Below, in pieces: positions 22,779-33,749 of a stretch of 64,000 nt of DNA. The translations under genes and the position numbers were made by a program. The DNA lies in contig JALGPY010000005.1 of NCBI GenBank assembly GCA_023055425.1, positions 79,711,495 through 79,775,494 of the forward strand, in the 5' to 3' direction. A model generated the notes under the pieces. That model was given only the letters and a program-made list of their open reading frames with translations. It did not search any database and had not been told where the DNA came from. The stretch comes from Linanthus parryae (lineage: Eukaryota; Streptophyta; Magnoliopsida; Ericales; Polemoniaceae). Positions within the stretch are counted from its first letter, which is position 1. Every line of letters begins with the position of its first letter.

Positions 22779-25318
22779 TTTTGGAATAGGTGCCCTAGAG
22801 GCAATCTATATTTAGTACAAACACTGTTTGGCTAGAATATTCATGTATTATTTATTAAGATATTTAATATAATGAAGTCTTTAGATACAATTGTTTATCT
22901 TAAATATCCCTAGGCCTCGTTTGGGTAGCAGTATAAGGGGGCAGCATAGCATAACTTATGCTCCCCATTTTTTATCCAGTGTTTGGGTGCCAGTATAAGG
23001 GAGAGCATAAGTTATACCCCCAACATAACTTTTTTAATTTTAGTGAAGAAAAGTTATACCACCACCCCCGAGGTATAAGGCCGGATAAGGGGAAACATCA
23101 TAATTCATAACTCACTAATTTTTTGACCAAAATACCCCCGTACATTTACCTTAATTCCTACCCCTTATCCCAAAACCCTACCACCTCAACAAAATTCTAA
23201 TTCTAACTTTTGACAGTGGGGGCACACTTACTAGTGAGAAAAAGTTTTGAAATTTTATCTTATACATACAAAAGATTAGTATTCCAGTTAAACAATTAAA
23301 TTTTCACAATTCTCGAGATAGTGTCGTGGACTAGAAATGCAAAATAGGCTATGTCGACCAATAGTCAAAATTGTGACTTTATTGTGACTGGTGGCTGAAC
23401 CTTAGGATCATTAGTCATGTCTTCATGCATTTTTCATTTTCTTTCAATACTGAGAGGAATTTTCTTTTATGAAATGAGATAGACGATAAATAATCGTCAT
23501 GAATAAGGGGACTTTCAAACTTTCTCTATGGGGTAATTTATAAACATTTGTGAGGGCCTATATGAATAGTTTTTCAATTTCTGTGACAAAAATGGTAGGG
23601 AAGTAAATGTTGGTGAGGCATTTGACACCACTGGGCTCTGGGTGGGTCCGTCCCTGATTACAACCAAAAGCACCATTTTCGATACGGAGCTCTCACGATC
23701 TAGATACGTAGCTTGCAAGAATTCACCATATTTCAATAATTTGGTTAATTTTAATTCACAACATAAGTTCGTTAATAATATAGCTCGTTAATTAAGTTTA
23801 TCAAAATATATTTATTAATTTGTGTGTTTTAATGCCAAATTATAATACGGACATCTACAAATTCAAAATCACGGCAATGCAGGGCAATGTTGTCATTGTC
23901 ACATTAACCATTTATCATATCATGCATCTTATCCGACAACACCCAAACACAGACAGTCAGCATACCTTATCAGGCCTTATCAGACAACATACTTATCTTG
24001 CTTCTTAGCCCAGCATAAGCATTATCCCTACCTAACTTATCCGCTACCCAAACGAGGCCCTAGTCCATTATATTGGTTAACAGAACAATCAACTATAGAC
24101 TAGTATGTGGGTAGATTGATATGGAGATATCAAGTCTGACACATGGTTATGCTTTAGGAGTAATGTCATACTGGAGTGACCCACGACGAGAAGGCTACAT
24201 TAGATTATGTTAAAGTCACAAGCGCTTCTCGTAGTGCTAATGGTATTGTAATCCTTAGACTTGAAGTCACTAGACACTCTAGTTGTGTAATATCATGCTT
24301 TGATATTATCAAACGTTGCGCCTTAACTGGTTAATGTTGTTATCAGGCATGATAGGAAGCAAGCTTAGAGATCGTAGTGACGTAGACAAGATTTGCCCCT
24401 CCCACATAATGGGAGTAAATATCCATGGGCCACTCGAGGGATGGTGCTTATAGAATGTCTGTCCAGACTCAGATAAATCAATATGGAGATATTGATGTTA
24501 TTTGCACGGATAAGCATATTCCCAGGATCGAGGTAATATGGATTGGATATACGAGTGTGATTAATATGTCTCGTGTCCAATACGGATATGGAGACAAATG
24601 GATAACACAATACATGAACATTGGGCACAAGGTTTGTCGGGATCACTGACTATTTCTATTAGTTGGGTGGCATGGATGTGTTGCTAGACACCGCTCCATG
24701 TTAGTAAATAGTTTATACCAACTAAGTAGAAACCTATGGGGTCACACACTGGATGGATTAAATTGGATGTTGGTATTAATTAGTTGGACTAATTAATAAA
24801 AGGATCATAACGCAAACACAAGCGAACTTAGTGGGACTAATTTGCAAGTGGACTAATCCATGTGAAGACATGATTAGTATTGGGGCTTTTGTGTAGTTAA
24901 TAAAGAGTTATTACTATATAAAGGAACTCTAGCTTGTTATTTTCTCAAGAGACGTCATTATTGAGAGAACATAACAAATAAAGAGAGAGAAAATCCAAGA
25001 AGGCCAAAGCCTCCTTGACCTGTCGCCCCCCCCCCTTGCCGTCGGCCTCCATAGGCGGTTGCTTGGTTCTCCGTTTTGCATGATATCTTGCTTCCTTCTT
25101 CCGTTTCTAGCACATCACGGCGAGAAGGAATCCGATCAAAGATCCAAGGTGTGGATACTCGTAGAGTCGAAGATACTATTCTTCGTGTGATCTCTCAAAC
25201 AAGGGTACACACCTATTCTACCCTTATCATGTTATGGTTGCTTGCCTTTGATCCTTGGAGGGATTTGAGCAGGATTAATTTTGTTATTCTGCTGCCTTAC
25301 CTGCATTAAAACCCTAAA
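22779..25318 (+). repeat. 3' LTR of element C (interrupted by a MITE)
   Basis: Preceded by the polypurine tract AAGTGGGAGAC. The first bases read TTTTGGAATAGG, so the terminal TG has mutated to TT. It carries the MITE at 22913-24059. The 3' part holds a CTATATAAAGG promoter motif (about 24917) and a poly-C run near 25030. It ends CCCTAAA before the TGTTG duplication; a canonical CA end is not seen. Confidence 0.8.
22913..24059. mobile_element. PIF/Harbinger-like MITE
   Basis: 1147 bp with a perfect 17-bp terminal inverted repeat GGCCTCGTTTGGGTAGC and 3-bp CTA duplications (22910-22912, 24060-24062). The uninterrupted LTR copy at 15938 shows the empty site. A second, weaker inverted pair (GTTTGGGTG near 22981 and its complement near 23940) lies inside the ends. 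There is no transposase and no open frame of note. The end motif and 3-bp duplication suggest PIF/Harbinger, although CTA is not the usual TWA. Confidence 0.85.
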
Positions 25319-25323
25319 TGTTG

Positions 25324-25376
25324 CAAGTGTACGTTGAGATCTATCCTACATAAATCCTTATCCACATTGGTGAACC
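25324..25376 (+). repeat. 5' LTR of element B, last part
   Basis: After C's TGTTG duplication the sequence GTGTAC...CCACA matches the last 40 bp of the A2 LTR in length and pattern, and is followed by the B primer site. Confidence 0.75.
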
Positions 25377-25377
25377 C

Positions 25378-25393
25378 GACGCGAAGAAACCTT
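25378..25393 (+). other. Primer-binding site of element B
   Basis: TGGTGAACCCGACGCG, the same as in A1 and A2 except at one base. Confidence 0.7.
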
Positions 25394-25422
25394 CAAGCTT
25401 CAAGTCAAAAAATTCTACAACT

Positions 25423-27113
25423 ATGTCCCATGACGGCGAACATGACGACGGTTACCAATCCCCCTCAAGGGAAGGAGTTTCGAGAGATGAGACTCCACTC
25501 AATATTAACACTAACATTATGGCGCAGACGGTTTCTGGGGAGGCTCAGACCCTGGAAAGGTTGAATACAACCATCCAAAGTCAAGCAAGGGCCATGCAGG
25601 CTCAGTCCGCACGGATATCCCAGATCATGGCGATTTTGGGAAACCTCGCTCAAAGTTCATCACAAGGGAGTTCGAACCTCTAGGAGAAACAGTGGCACCC
25701 ATGTCACATAACTTTGCACCATCACACCCATCATATTCAACCCAACTGCCTCTTCCTTTTGGACCTGCTCCTCAACCACCAAGATTGCCATCGCCGCCCC
25801 CACTCGCGCTTGGTTTTCAACCGGAGCAAGTATCTATTGGAAATCCATCTGGAACTTACCCATCATAACCTTTTCTACCATCATATGCGACTGGAGTCCA
25901 AACGAATTGCGCACCCCTTGCTCCTTACGATCCTAACATGCCTTATATCCCTGGACTCGCTGCTGCCCCTCCATCGATTTCAGGAGGAATTGCCCCCGCC
26001 AACATGTCGGCTTTGGAACAACGCCTGGATAGTTTCCTTGCCAATCAATGTCTTGCAGACCCGATGATCCCAAGGGTTGAATGTGCGCCGCCAAACCCGC
26101 GCGACATTTATCTGATGCGAAAACCTGTCGAAATGAAGGCGCTGAAGTGGGAGAAGTTTGAAGAAATCAATGGCAATGCACAGGAACACATGATGCGATT
26201 TGTGGACATGATGGGTCCAAATGGAATAAACTCCAAGATACTTATGAGCAAATTCCCAAAATCCGTGGGACATGTCGCGTATAAGTTGTACATGACTCTA
26301 GAAGCAGGCTCTATCCGAACATGGGAAGACATGGTTAAAAAGTTCCACACCAAATTCTTCCAGGTTGTTGAAAAAGTCACGACGATACATCTTTCTCGCA
26401 TGCACCAGAAACACGACGAGGAAGGGGCCGCATTTATAAAAAAATTCAGGACGAAGTCGCTGGAATGCGTAGATGAAGTGGTTGAGATTCGCTTGGTCGA
26501 AATTTGTCTCTAAGGAATGCGAGATGAATATAAAGGTATGTTAATTAATTTGCAGAAGCCTACTTTTTCTAAATTGATTGACTGTACTAGAAATATCGAG
26601 CCAATAGTGGAGAAGCAGAGGAAGTGGTTCTCAATTGATCAGAGATTGGGGAGTTCTGGCTTCAAGATCGGAAGATTCAATTACAAGCGAGGTCGAGAGT
26701 CTGAAGTAAATGCGATTTCAACCCAGAAATTGCAACGAGGTCCACCTAAGGAGGCACCACCATTACCATGTTCGACTGGGGAAATAACAAAGTTGTGCAA
26801 GCAATGGCGGAAAGATGGAGACCTACCCGCACTTGAGAAACCCCTTATAGGAGAGCAACTGACTGATCCAAAATGGTGTGAGAGTCATGGTCAAGTCTCG
26901 CATCCCACATTGGATTGCAGAAAGTTGAAGTGGCTTGTAGACAAGAAGATGAAGGAAGGAGAGTTGGTCATTGAGGAACCAACAAAAGGCGTACGTAGTA
27001 ATCCATTGCCGTCTCACTCAGAATAGGAACCCAAAGGGAAAGATGTGGCGGTTGTTTCGATTATGGAGCATGAAGAGGTCAAAGAGGAGGAGTTTCCATT
27101 TGTGGGTTTTATT
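25423..27113 (+). pseudogene. Element B gag, first copy
   Basis: The ATG at 25423 follows the primer site, as in A2. The N-terminal part (SRISQIMAILGNLAQ-like segment) ends at TAG 25681. After a frame change the proline-rich linker (stop near 25867) and gag core follow: NQCLADPMIPRV, RDIYLMRKPV, HMMRFVDMMGPNG, TWEDMVKKFHTKFFQ, then a stop at 26511 before GMRDEYKGML. The segment ends in the region that normally leads to protease (NPLPSHSE, DVAVVSI) and then jumps back to gag sequence at 27114. Confidence 0.85.
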
Positions 27114-28095
27114 CCCAACCAGTGCTTCGCAGACACCGTCATCCCAAAGGTCGACAGCGCGCCACGGATCCCACGCGATATATACCTAATGCCTAACCCT
27201 GCCGGGTACAAGACTCCCAAATGGGAAAAGTTTTACGAAATCAGTGGGAACGCGTAGGGGCATGTGACGTGGTTCGTTGATTTGATGGGCCCAGACGGGA
27301 TCGACACTAGGCTGCTAATGCGCGAATTCCCCAAATCTTTGGGAACTGTCGCGTACAAATTGTACAGGACTTTGGAGGCGGGCTCCATCAAAACTTGGGA
27401 GGACATGGTTAAATTGTTTTACACCAAGTTCTTCCAAGTCGAAGAGAATGTCACAACCATACATTTATCGCGCATGCATCAGAAGCACGGCGAAGAGGGA
27501 GTCGCTTTCGTAAAGAAGTTTAGGACAAAATCGCTGGAATGTGTAGATGAGGTGCTTGAGAGTCGACTGGTGGAAATATGTCTCCAGGGAATGCGAGAAG
27601 AGTAAAAAGCTATTCTCATTAACCTGCAAATGCCTACCTTCTCCAAGCTAATTGACTGTACTAGGAACATCGAGCCCATAGTGGAGAAGTAGAGGAAGAG
27701 GTATTTGCATGATCGGGCACCAGCAAGCTCTGGGTTCAAGGTTGGGAGACTTATCTACAAGTGAGGACGCGAGGCTGAAGTTAGTGCAGTCTCGGATCCA
27801 AAGCAACCGCTAGGTCCACCAAAGGAGCCACCTCCATTGCCATGTTCGATCGGGGAAATCACAGGCCTATGCAAGAAGTGGAGGAAATATGGGGTCTTCC
27901 CTGCACTGGAGCATAAACCAACAGGGGAGCAGCTGTGAGATCCCAAATTGTGTGAGTGACATGGCCAAGTCATGCACCCAACAAAATACAGCAGGAAGTT
28001 GAGGTGGATAGTGGACAGGAAGATAAAGGAAGGACAGTTGGTCATCGACGAGCCAACCAAGGATGTGCTGAGTAACCCATTTCCATCACATTCAC
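27114..28095 (+). pseudogene. Element B gag, second (duplicated) copy
   Basis: A second gag core in direct tandem, about 1074 bp downstream of the first: NQCFADTVIPKV, RDIYLMPNPAGYK, LMGPDGIDT, TWEDMVKLFYTKFFQ, LVEICLQGMREE, CSIGEITGLCKKWRK. Several stops (27255, 27603, 27690, 27762, 27937, 27957) show decay. The two copies differ by many substitutions, and this copy is closer to the A-family sequence at some sites, so it is an old duplication or an unequal exchange between related elements. Confidence 0.85.
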
Positions 28096-29100
28096 AGAAG
28101 GAGCCTAATGGCAAGGAGGTGGCAGTGATATCAATCAGTGATTATGAGGAATTCGCGGATGAGGGCATTCCAGTTGTAGCTGAGGTCTGCGAAGATGAAG
28201 ACTGCGCCTTGGATACAGAGGACTCTAGAGTTGCACGGATGAAAGGATCGCACAAGTTCGAAAAGTTCGTTGATGACATGAACTTCTCGAAATCATGCCA
28301 CCAAGAAATGACAAAGGCGATCCTCAGGGTAGCTGAAGACTTCGGTGAGGAGTTGCTAGTCTCGAACAGAGAAGTTATCAAGGCCGCATGATCGAGTGGC
28401 TTAGTAACCAGAGACCACTGTATGTGACAGCAGTTGTTAATGGGGTCGAGTTCAAGAGAGCTTTTGTCAACGAAGGAGCAGCAGTGAACGTGATCCCACT
28501 CAACACCCTTGAGTTGGCTGGTGTCCCAGAAAGCAAGATTTTCAAGAGGCCATCGCCTCTCATGGGATTCGGGAGTGATTCGAGGATGACTGTTGGATGG
28601 ATTCGCCTAGGGATCCAGATTGGCAAAATCAAGTGCTCAGTCAATTTTCATGTGATCAATGCAAACACCACCTACCACATGATAATTGGACGCGCATGGA
28701 TTCACCATTTTGATGATGTGTCATCCACGACGTACAAGGTGATGAAGGCAATTTGGAAAGATAGGGTGGTGGACATACCAGCCTCGATAAATCCGTTCAA
28801 TCTGAATGAAGCGCACCTGACAGAAGCAGTTTGGTTTACTGAGATGGCGGATGAGGAGATGCCAGTTCCTTTCAAACCAACTCCCTTGCCCAAGTGGGAA
28901 GACATTAAAGACCAGTCGCCGACGGGGGTAATGGTGATGAGAAAGCCCAAAAGGAGAAGCAGCCTTCGCAGGAAGAAGTGTCGAAGGTGGCGTACCAAAA
29001 TAAGAATGTTTACACGCTCAAACGAATTGTCAAGCACGACAATGATGGAAAGGAGGTAGACAGCTTCTATGCAAATGGGAAGAAATGTTATCGCATCTGA
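28096..29100 (+). pseudogene. Element B aspartic protease region
   Basis: Linker (SISDYEEFADEG, DTEDSRVARMKGSHKFEKF) then the retropepsin-like segment YVTAVVNGVEFKRAF. The active-site triad reads NEG where A1 and A2 have DGG, so the protease is dead. Downstream: WIRLGIQIGKIKCS, MIIGRAWIHHFDD. A frameshift near 28960 and a stop at 28386 are present. The frame closes with KCYRI and TGA 29098-29100, the stop shared with A1 and A2. Confidence 0.85.
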
Positions 29101-30709
29101 AGGTGCGTGGGCCATCGTCGACCATACCTATCGAAGATGTCCCTGAGCAAATCAATAAGTTGGCAGAGAAAGTGCCAGATGAAGACATGAGTAAGACGCC
29201 AATAGAAAAGCTAAAGGAGGCACCTGAGTGCATGGAAGATAAGCCAAAACCGCAGAAACACGAATTGAAGGAGGTTTTCTTGAGCCCAACAGAGGAAAAT
29301 AAAAGACCAATATTCTTGAGCGCGGAGCTGGATGTAGAAGAGGAACAGAGATGCTATTAACGGAATACAAAGATGTGTCCGCATGGGAGTATGAAGAAAT
29401 GCCGGTTTGGATACTCAAGTCACTATGCACAGGTTGGACGTCATCCCAGGGACCAAGCCAGTAAAACAAAGCACAAGGAGTTTTCGGCCAGAAGTCAATG
29501 TAATAATAAAAAAAGAGATAGTAAAATTGATGAAAGGGAAGTTCATTAAGCCTGAGCACCATACCACTTGGCTTTCCAATATTGTGTCGGTTCTAAAGAA
29601 AAATTGACAACTTCGAGTTTGCGTTGACTTCAGGGACCTAAATCAATTCTGTACCAATGATGATTTTCCATTGCCAAACATAGATTTGCTGATTGATTCT
29701 ACTGCGGGCCATCATATGTTCAGCTTCATGGATGGTTTTAGTGGTTACAATCAGATCAAGATGGATCCTACAGACGCGAGGAATACGACATTCATCACAC
29801 CTGTGGGAGTATTCCATTACACAGTTATGCCCTTCGGCTTGAAGAATGCTGGTGCGACTTATCAGCGCACGATGATGGCACTTTTCCATGACATGATGCA
29901 TCAAGAAGTTGAGTTCTATGTGGACGATTTAGTTATCAAGTAAAGGAAGAATAAAGAACATCTGGGAGTTTTGCAGGAAATTTTTTGAGAGATGCAGGAG
30001 ATTCCAGCTGAAGATGAATCCCATGAAGTGCGCAATTTGGGTAACCTCAAGAAATTTTCTAGGATGCGTGATCTATCGGCACGTAATTGAGCCTGACCCT
30101 GCAAAGATTTCAGCTATCACCAGCCTGCCTGCACCACAGACTCAAAGCGCAGTGAAGACATTCCCAGGAAAGCTCTCATACTTACGAAGGTTCGTACCAG
30201 CAATTGCAGAGTTGACGTTTTTATTTAGCAATTCGCTCAAGAAGAACACGATGTATCTTTGGACCGAAGAACATCAGACCATGTTTGAGAAACTGAAAGA
30301 GTTGTTGATATTCCCAAGAGTTATGATTTTTCCTCAAATTGGATCGCCTCTCCTCCTGTACCTCACTTCGACGAAGAAATCCATTGGAGCTTTACTTGCC
30401 CAGGAGTTTGAAGGCCAGGAGAGACCCATTTACTACATCTCGCGCGTGGTGCAATCTGTTGAATCCAGGGACACAAATATTGAGCGACACTGCCTCGCTC
30501 TATTCTTTGTTATTGGGAAGTTGAAACACTACTTTTTTTCTCATAAAGTAGTAGTATTGACCAAGAGAAACCCTATTCGATACCTACTGGGGGTATTCTG
30601 CTCCTTGTGGAAGATTGGCAAAATGGTATATGACCATATCGCAGTACGACATCAAGTGTACGCGACCGAAAGCCATTAACTCCCAACCAGTGGAAGATTT
30701 GTTAGCTCA
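29101..30709 (+). pseudogene. Element B pol: linker, reverse transcriptase, first RNase H
   Basis: Linker (VPEQINKLAEK, PKPQKHELKEVFL) is in a different frame from the protease. RT has VCVDFRDLNQF, FPLPNIDLL, FSFMDGFSGYNQIKMD, MPFGLKNAGATYQ and YVDD at 29917-29928. The RNase H that follows (STKKSIGALLAQ, ERPIYYISRV, IERHCLALF, VVLTKRNPIRYLL) lacks the catalytic aspartates. Stops at 29605 and 29941 and several frameshifts break it. The region stops at QF where element F inserted (target GTTCC). Confidence 0.87.
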
Positions 30710-30714
30710 GTTCC

Positions 30715-32395
30715 TGATAACTCTCTATTAGAGTTATATTTCTTGCACGTTTTATATCGTTTTGCGTTCTTTCGAGGTTGATAATCTTAGTTTTACACTA
30801 TGATTAGAGAGAAAACGTAGAAGTTGAGCTCTAGGCATAATATTGTTAATCCAAGTGTTTCTCGCATTATTTTATGGATTTTTTGTCAAGTTTGATCGTG
30901 CGGGTTGTGTTTCGTGTTGTTTTGACAGGAAACGGAACTTGAGAGATGAAGCGGAGAGGAGAAACAAGCTTTGGAGATTTATCGGGAGCTTAAACGAATA
31001 AGAAATTGTGAAGAAACATTGAAAATACATGAAGAGGGGAGGCAAATGCAATTTAATGAAGTTTCTCTAACGGCACTTTGACCCCCTAGATGAAAAATGG
31101 CCAAACACTTGGTGAAAATTCCGTGGCCAACGTGAGAGCAACTCACTGGAAGTGTAGGATCAAAAAGGTGATCCTATGATCACAAGATCAGCCGCAAGAC
31201 CTCAAAATGTGATCCTATGATCAAAATTTGTGATCACAAGATCACAATACTTAAAAAAATAAAAGAACGGAGATTCTTTTATTATATGGACGGAAGGGAG
31301 AGAAAAAAAAGAAGAAGAACACTGACGCTAGGAGAAGACTCACGCAAGAGGAGGCTAGGGTTCAAGAGGAGAACACCTCCATTGAAGATCTAGATTTTTC
31401 TTCTTCTTCTTCTTCCTCTCTCAATCCTTGTATAGAGAAACTTGTAAGTTTTGTTTGGTTGATTACTATTAGCTAAACTCCATTGCTAGGCTTCTCTAGA
31501 GAGCCTAGGTTTATGTAGACGATGATTTTTTCCGGATTTTAATCTTTGTTTCATGCTTATTGATTTCTTCTATTGAATAGATGTTAGTTCTTGAATCTTG
31601 TTAATGATCTTAGTATATTGACACGACTAAGATAGGAATTGATAATCAATGAACTAGGGCTTGCTCATAGGATGAATCATGCTTAAAGTTGATTAAGTAC
31701 TAAATCAATTGTTCATAATCTATGCTTAATTCTTAATGGGGATGAAGTAATTAACTGGAACCGTTAGTTGGCTAGTGAAGTGCGCGACAGTGACTTTAAC
31801 TAGCTAGGATGAGATATGAGCATCAATCCCGAATCACCGAGACCGAAAAGGAGAAGTGTTAGGATTGGCCTAGTGTGGGTAGATTCGGTAGGATTATTCC
31901 GCTGTTTCGTGAAACGGTTGACCGAAAGGACCCGTTATCGTGCCAGTAGATGACCTGCTAGAACGGACCGGTAGACAACATGAGACCGAGAGGAGATTGT
32001 AGTCAACCGAGACGTAAAATGACATGAGACTGACAGGAGATTGTCATAGCCTATTACCTGGCTTGATTAGGATGGAATTAACGTGTTAATCAAATAATTC
32101 GGAAATCGTCTACAGCCCTAGGTGATCTAGAGATCGCCTAGTTTCTCCATATCTTGTTTATTAAAACGAAAAAATCATAAAAATTAGTTTAATTGTTTAT
32201 TTTAATATTCTGTCACTTGTTTGTGGGTGACGAACTAGTTTAATCACTCAATTTTCCTCCTTGTACCGTACACTAAGTTAACCGACTAATTAAATAATAT
32301 AAAGTCTGTCCTCGTGGGATCGATAATTGGGGTTGAAGTACCACCCCTATATTACTTGACCGTGCACTTGCGCATACGCGTAAAGAATCGCGTCA
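30715..32395 (+). repeat. 5' LTR of element F
   Basis: 1681 bp, TGATAACTC...GCGTCA, nearly the same as 35586-37275. Confidence 0.93.
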
Positions 32396-32401
32396 AGTTT
32401 T

Positions 32402-32419
32402 TGGCGCCGTTTCCGGGGA
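32402..32419 (+). other. Primer-binding site of element F
   Basis: TGGCGCCGTTTCCGGGGA, one base from the Athila-type site TGGCGCCGTTGCCGGGGA. Confidence 0.85.
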
Positions 32420-32458
32420 CAGCGGTAGATTGGTTAGTTAGAATTTTGTTTAGAGTTT

Positions 32459-32459
<1 letters not shown>

Positions 32460-32517
<58 letters not shown>

Positions 32518-32523
32518 TTTTTT
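32460..32523 (+). repeat. (ATTT)n microsatellite
   Basis: About 15 ATTT units just after the primer site of element F. Confidence 0.95.
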
Positions 32524-32601
32524 GTTACTATCTGTCTGATTCACGGGTGTCTTTTTAGTTTGTTTTCTTAGGACCACAGGAAGCAGGAGATTCTACTAAG
32601 C

Positions 32602-33749
32602 ATGTGGAGTGAGGACTATCATTCAGGTCCCCCATACTGTTTCTACTGTAGGGGTAACCATGAAGAAGAAGACGCGTGCATAGTTTGGTGCTATAGATGC
32701 GGCATTTATCATGATAATAGAGACTAATGCCGAGTTCATACACCCCAGCTTCATCAACACCAAGAAGAATCAGCAGCGAGTATGGAAGAACGACGTAGTA
32801 TTATGAATGACATCGAAGTGTGCGCCAAATTTTTGTCCATAGCTGCACAAGTACCACAAGAGGATTCAGCCATAGGTATGGAATACGTGAGGGAGATGAT
32901 GGGGAGGATAAAGGAACGACTTGAGAAACTGTCAACAGCAGGGGAATCAGGCATTCAAGAGCCACAAGAAGAGACCGTGCCATATGACAGTGAGCCAAAA
33001 ATTGAACCTTCATCATCCCCACCACAAGTGGAAGAAGAGATACATGAGCCGAACAAAGACTGCAGTGTCCAGGAACCATTGGTGGACTCTTCCATTTATG
33101 AGGACTCAGATTATGATTCAGACTGGGTGGACCTGTGTGCCGAAGATGGGAAGACCTGCCGTATTGCGAGCCAAGACCGCAGGCGCCCTCACATCCTTGG
33201 CATGAATGGGAAGACACCAGCAATGGAAGCCTGTGGTGTGCCGACAATGAAGCTGATGATTCACTTGTGCCCATACCTATTGAGGTAAAAGCCCCTACTC
33301 ACACTTTCGAAGAATTCTCCGTATCTCATATTAATCAAGTCTGTGATGAGTTGGAAAGACTTGTGTATGGAGATTCTTATGGGGAAGAGCATCATGAGAT
33401 ATTTTCAATTCCTTTTCATATTAGCTACTTTATTGATGATCCATATGCCATAGTTAAGGAGTTGGAAATTAACAAGTGTGGGGGTGTGGATGAATTGCAT
33501 GGGTCATTTGATGAGCATCTAGCACCAAAGAGGTATTACTGGGATGACTTTATGGAGAGCGATTCATTTGAGCTCAGTGGTACTTGGTGGAAGTTTCTCA
33601 AGAAGATCAATTGCAAAATGAAAGGAGTCAGCTTCCACAACTCTACACCGTCTTTGCAGCACATGGGTGCACGCGAGGTTCTGGAAAAGAGATGGTGGAA
33701 GACGAAGAAGTGGAGGGATAAAGCATCCTCCACCATCCTTTTCGGTTGA
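32602..33749 (+). pseudogene. Zinc-knuckle ORF of element F
   Basis: The only coding region of element F. From the ATG at 32602 the protein opens with two tandem knuckles of the unusual spacing C-x2-C-x3-H-x5-C (CFYCRGNHEEEDAC and a second starting CYRCGIYH). The second contains an in-frame TAA (32725-32727) exactly where one residue is expected. An acidic, Glu-rich middle (32800-33150) is followed by a frameshift around 33150-33240 and then a C-terminal part with CDELERLVYGDSYGEE and WWKFLKKINCKMKG. I see no gag, protease or RT signature beyond the knuckles, so the product is an unidentified nucleic-acid-binding-like protein. Confidence 0.6.

Larger units (their letters stand above)
11206..25318 (+). 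mobile_element. Ty1/copia retrotransposon C (Angela/BARE-like)
   Basis: LTRs start TGTTGGAATAGGTGC(T/C)C followed by TAGAGGCAATCTATATT, strongly like the Angela/BARE LTR start. Gag (KQLFQEQARHERYEVSKTLF, GYIENLERLGFPFGQDLAAD) is also Angela/BARE-like. The target duplication is TGTTG (11201-11205, 25319-25323). It contains three later insertions: D and the MITE in the LTRs, and a CACTA element in RT. LTR divergence by eye is several percent. Confidence 0.85.
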
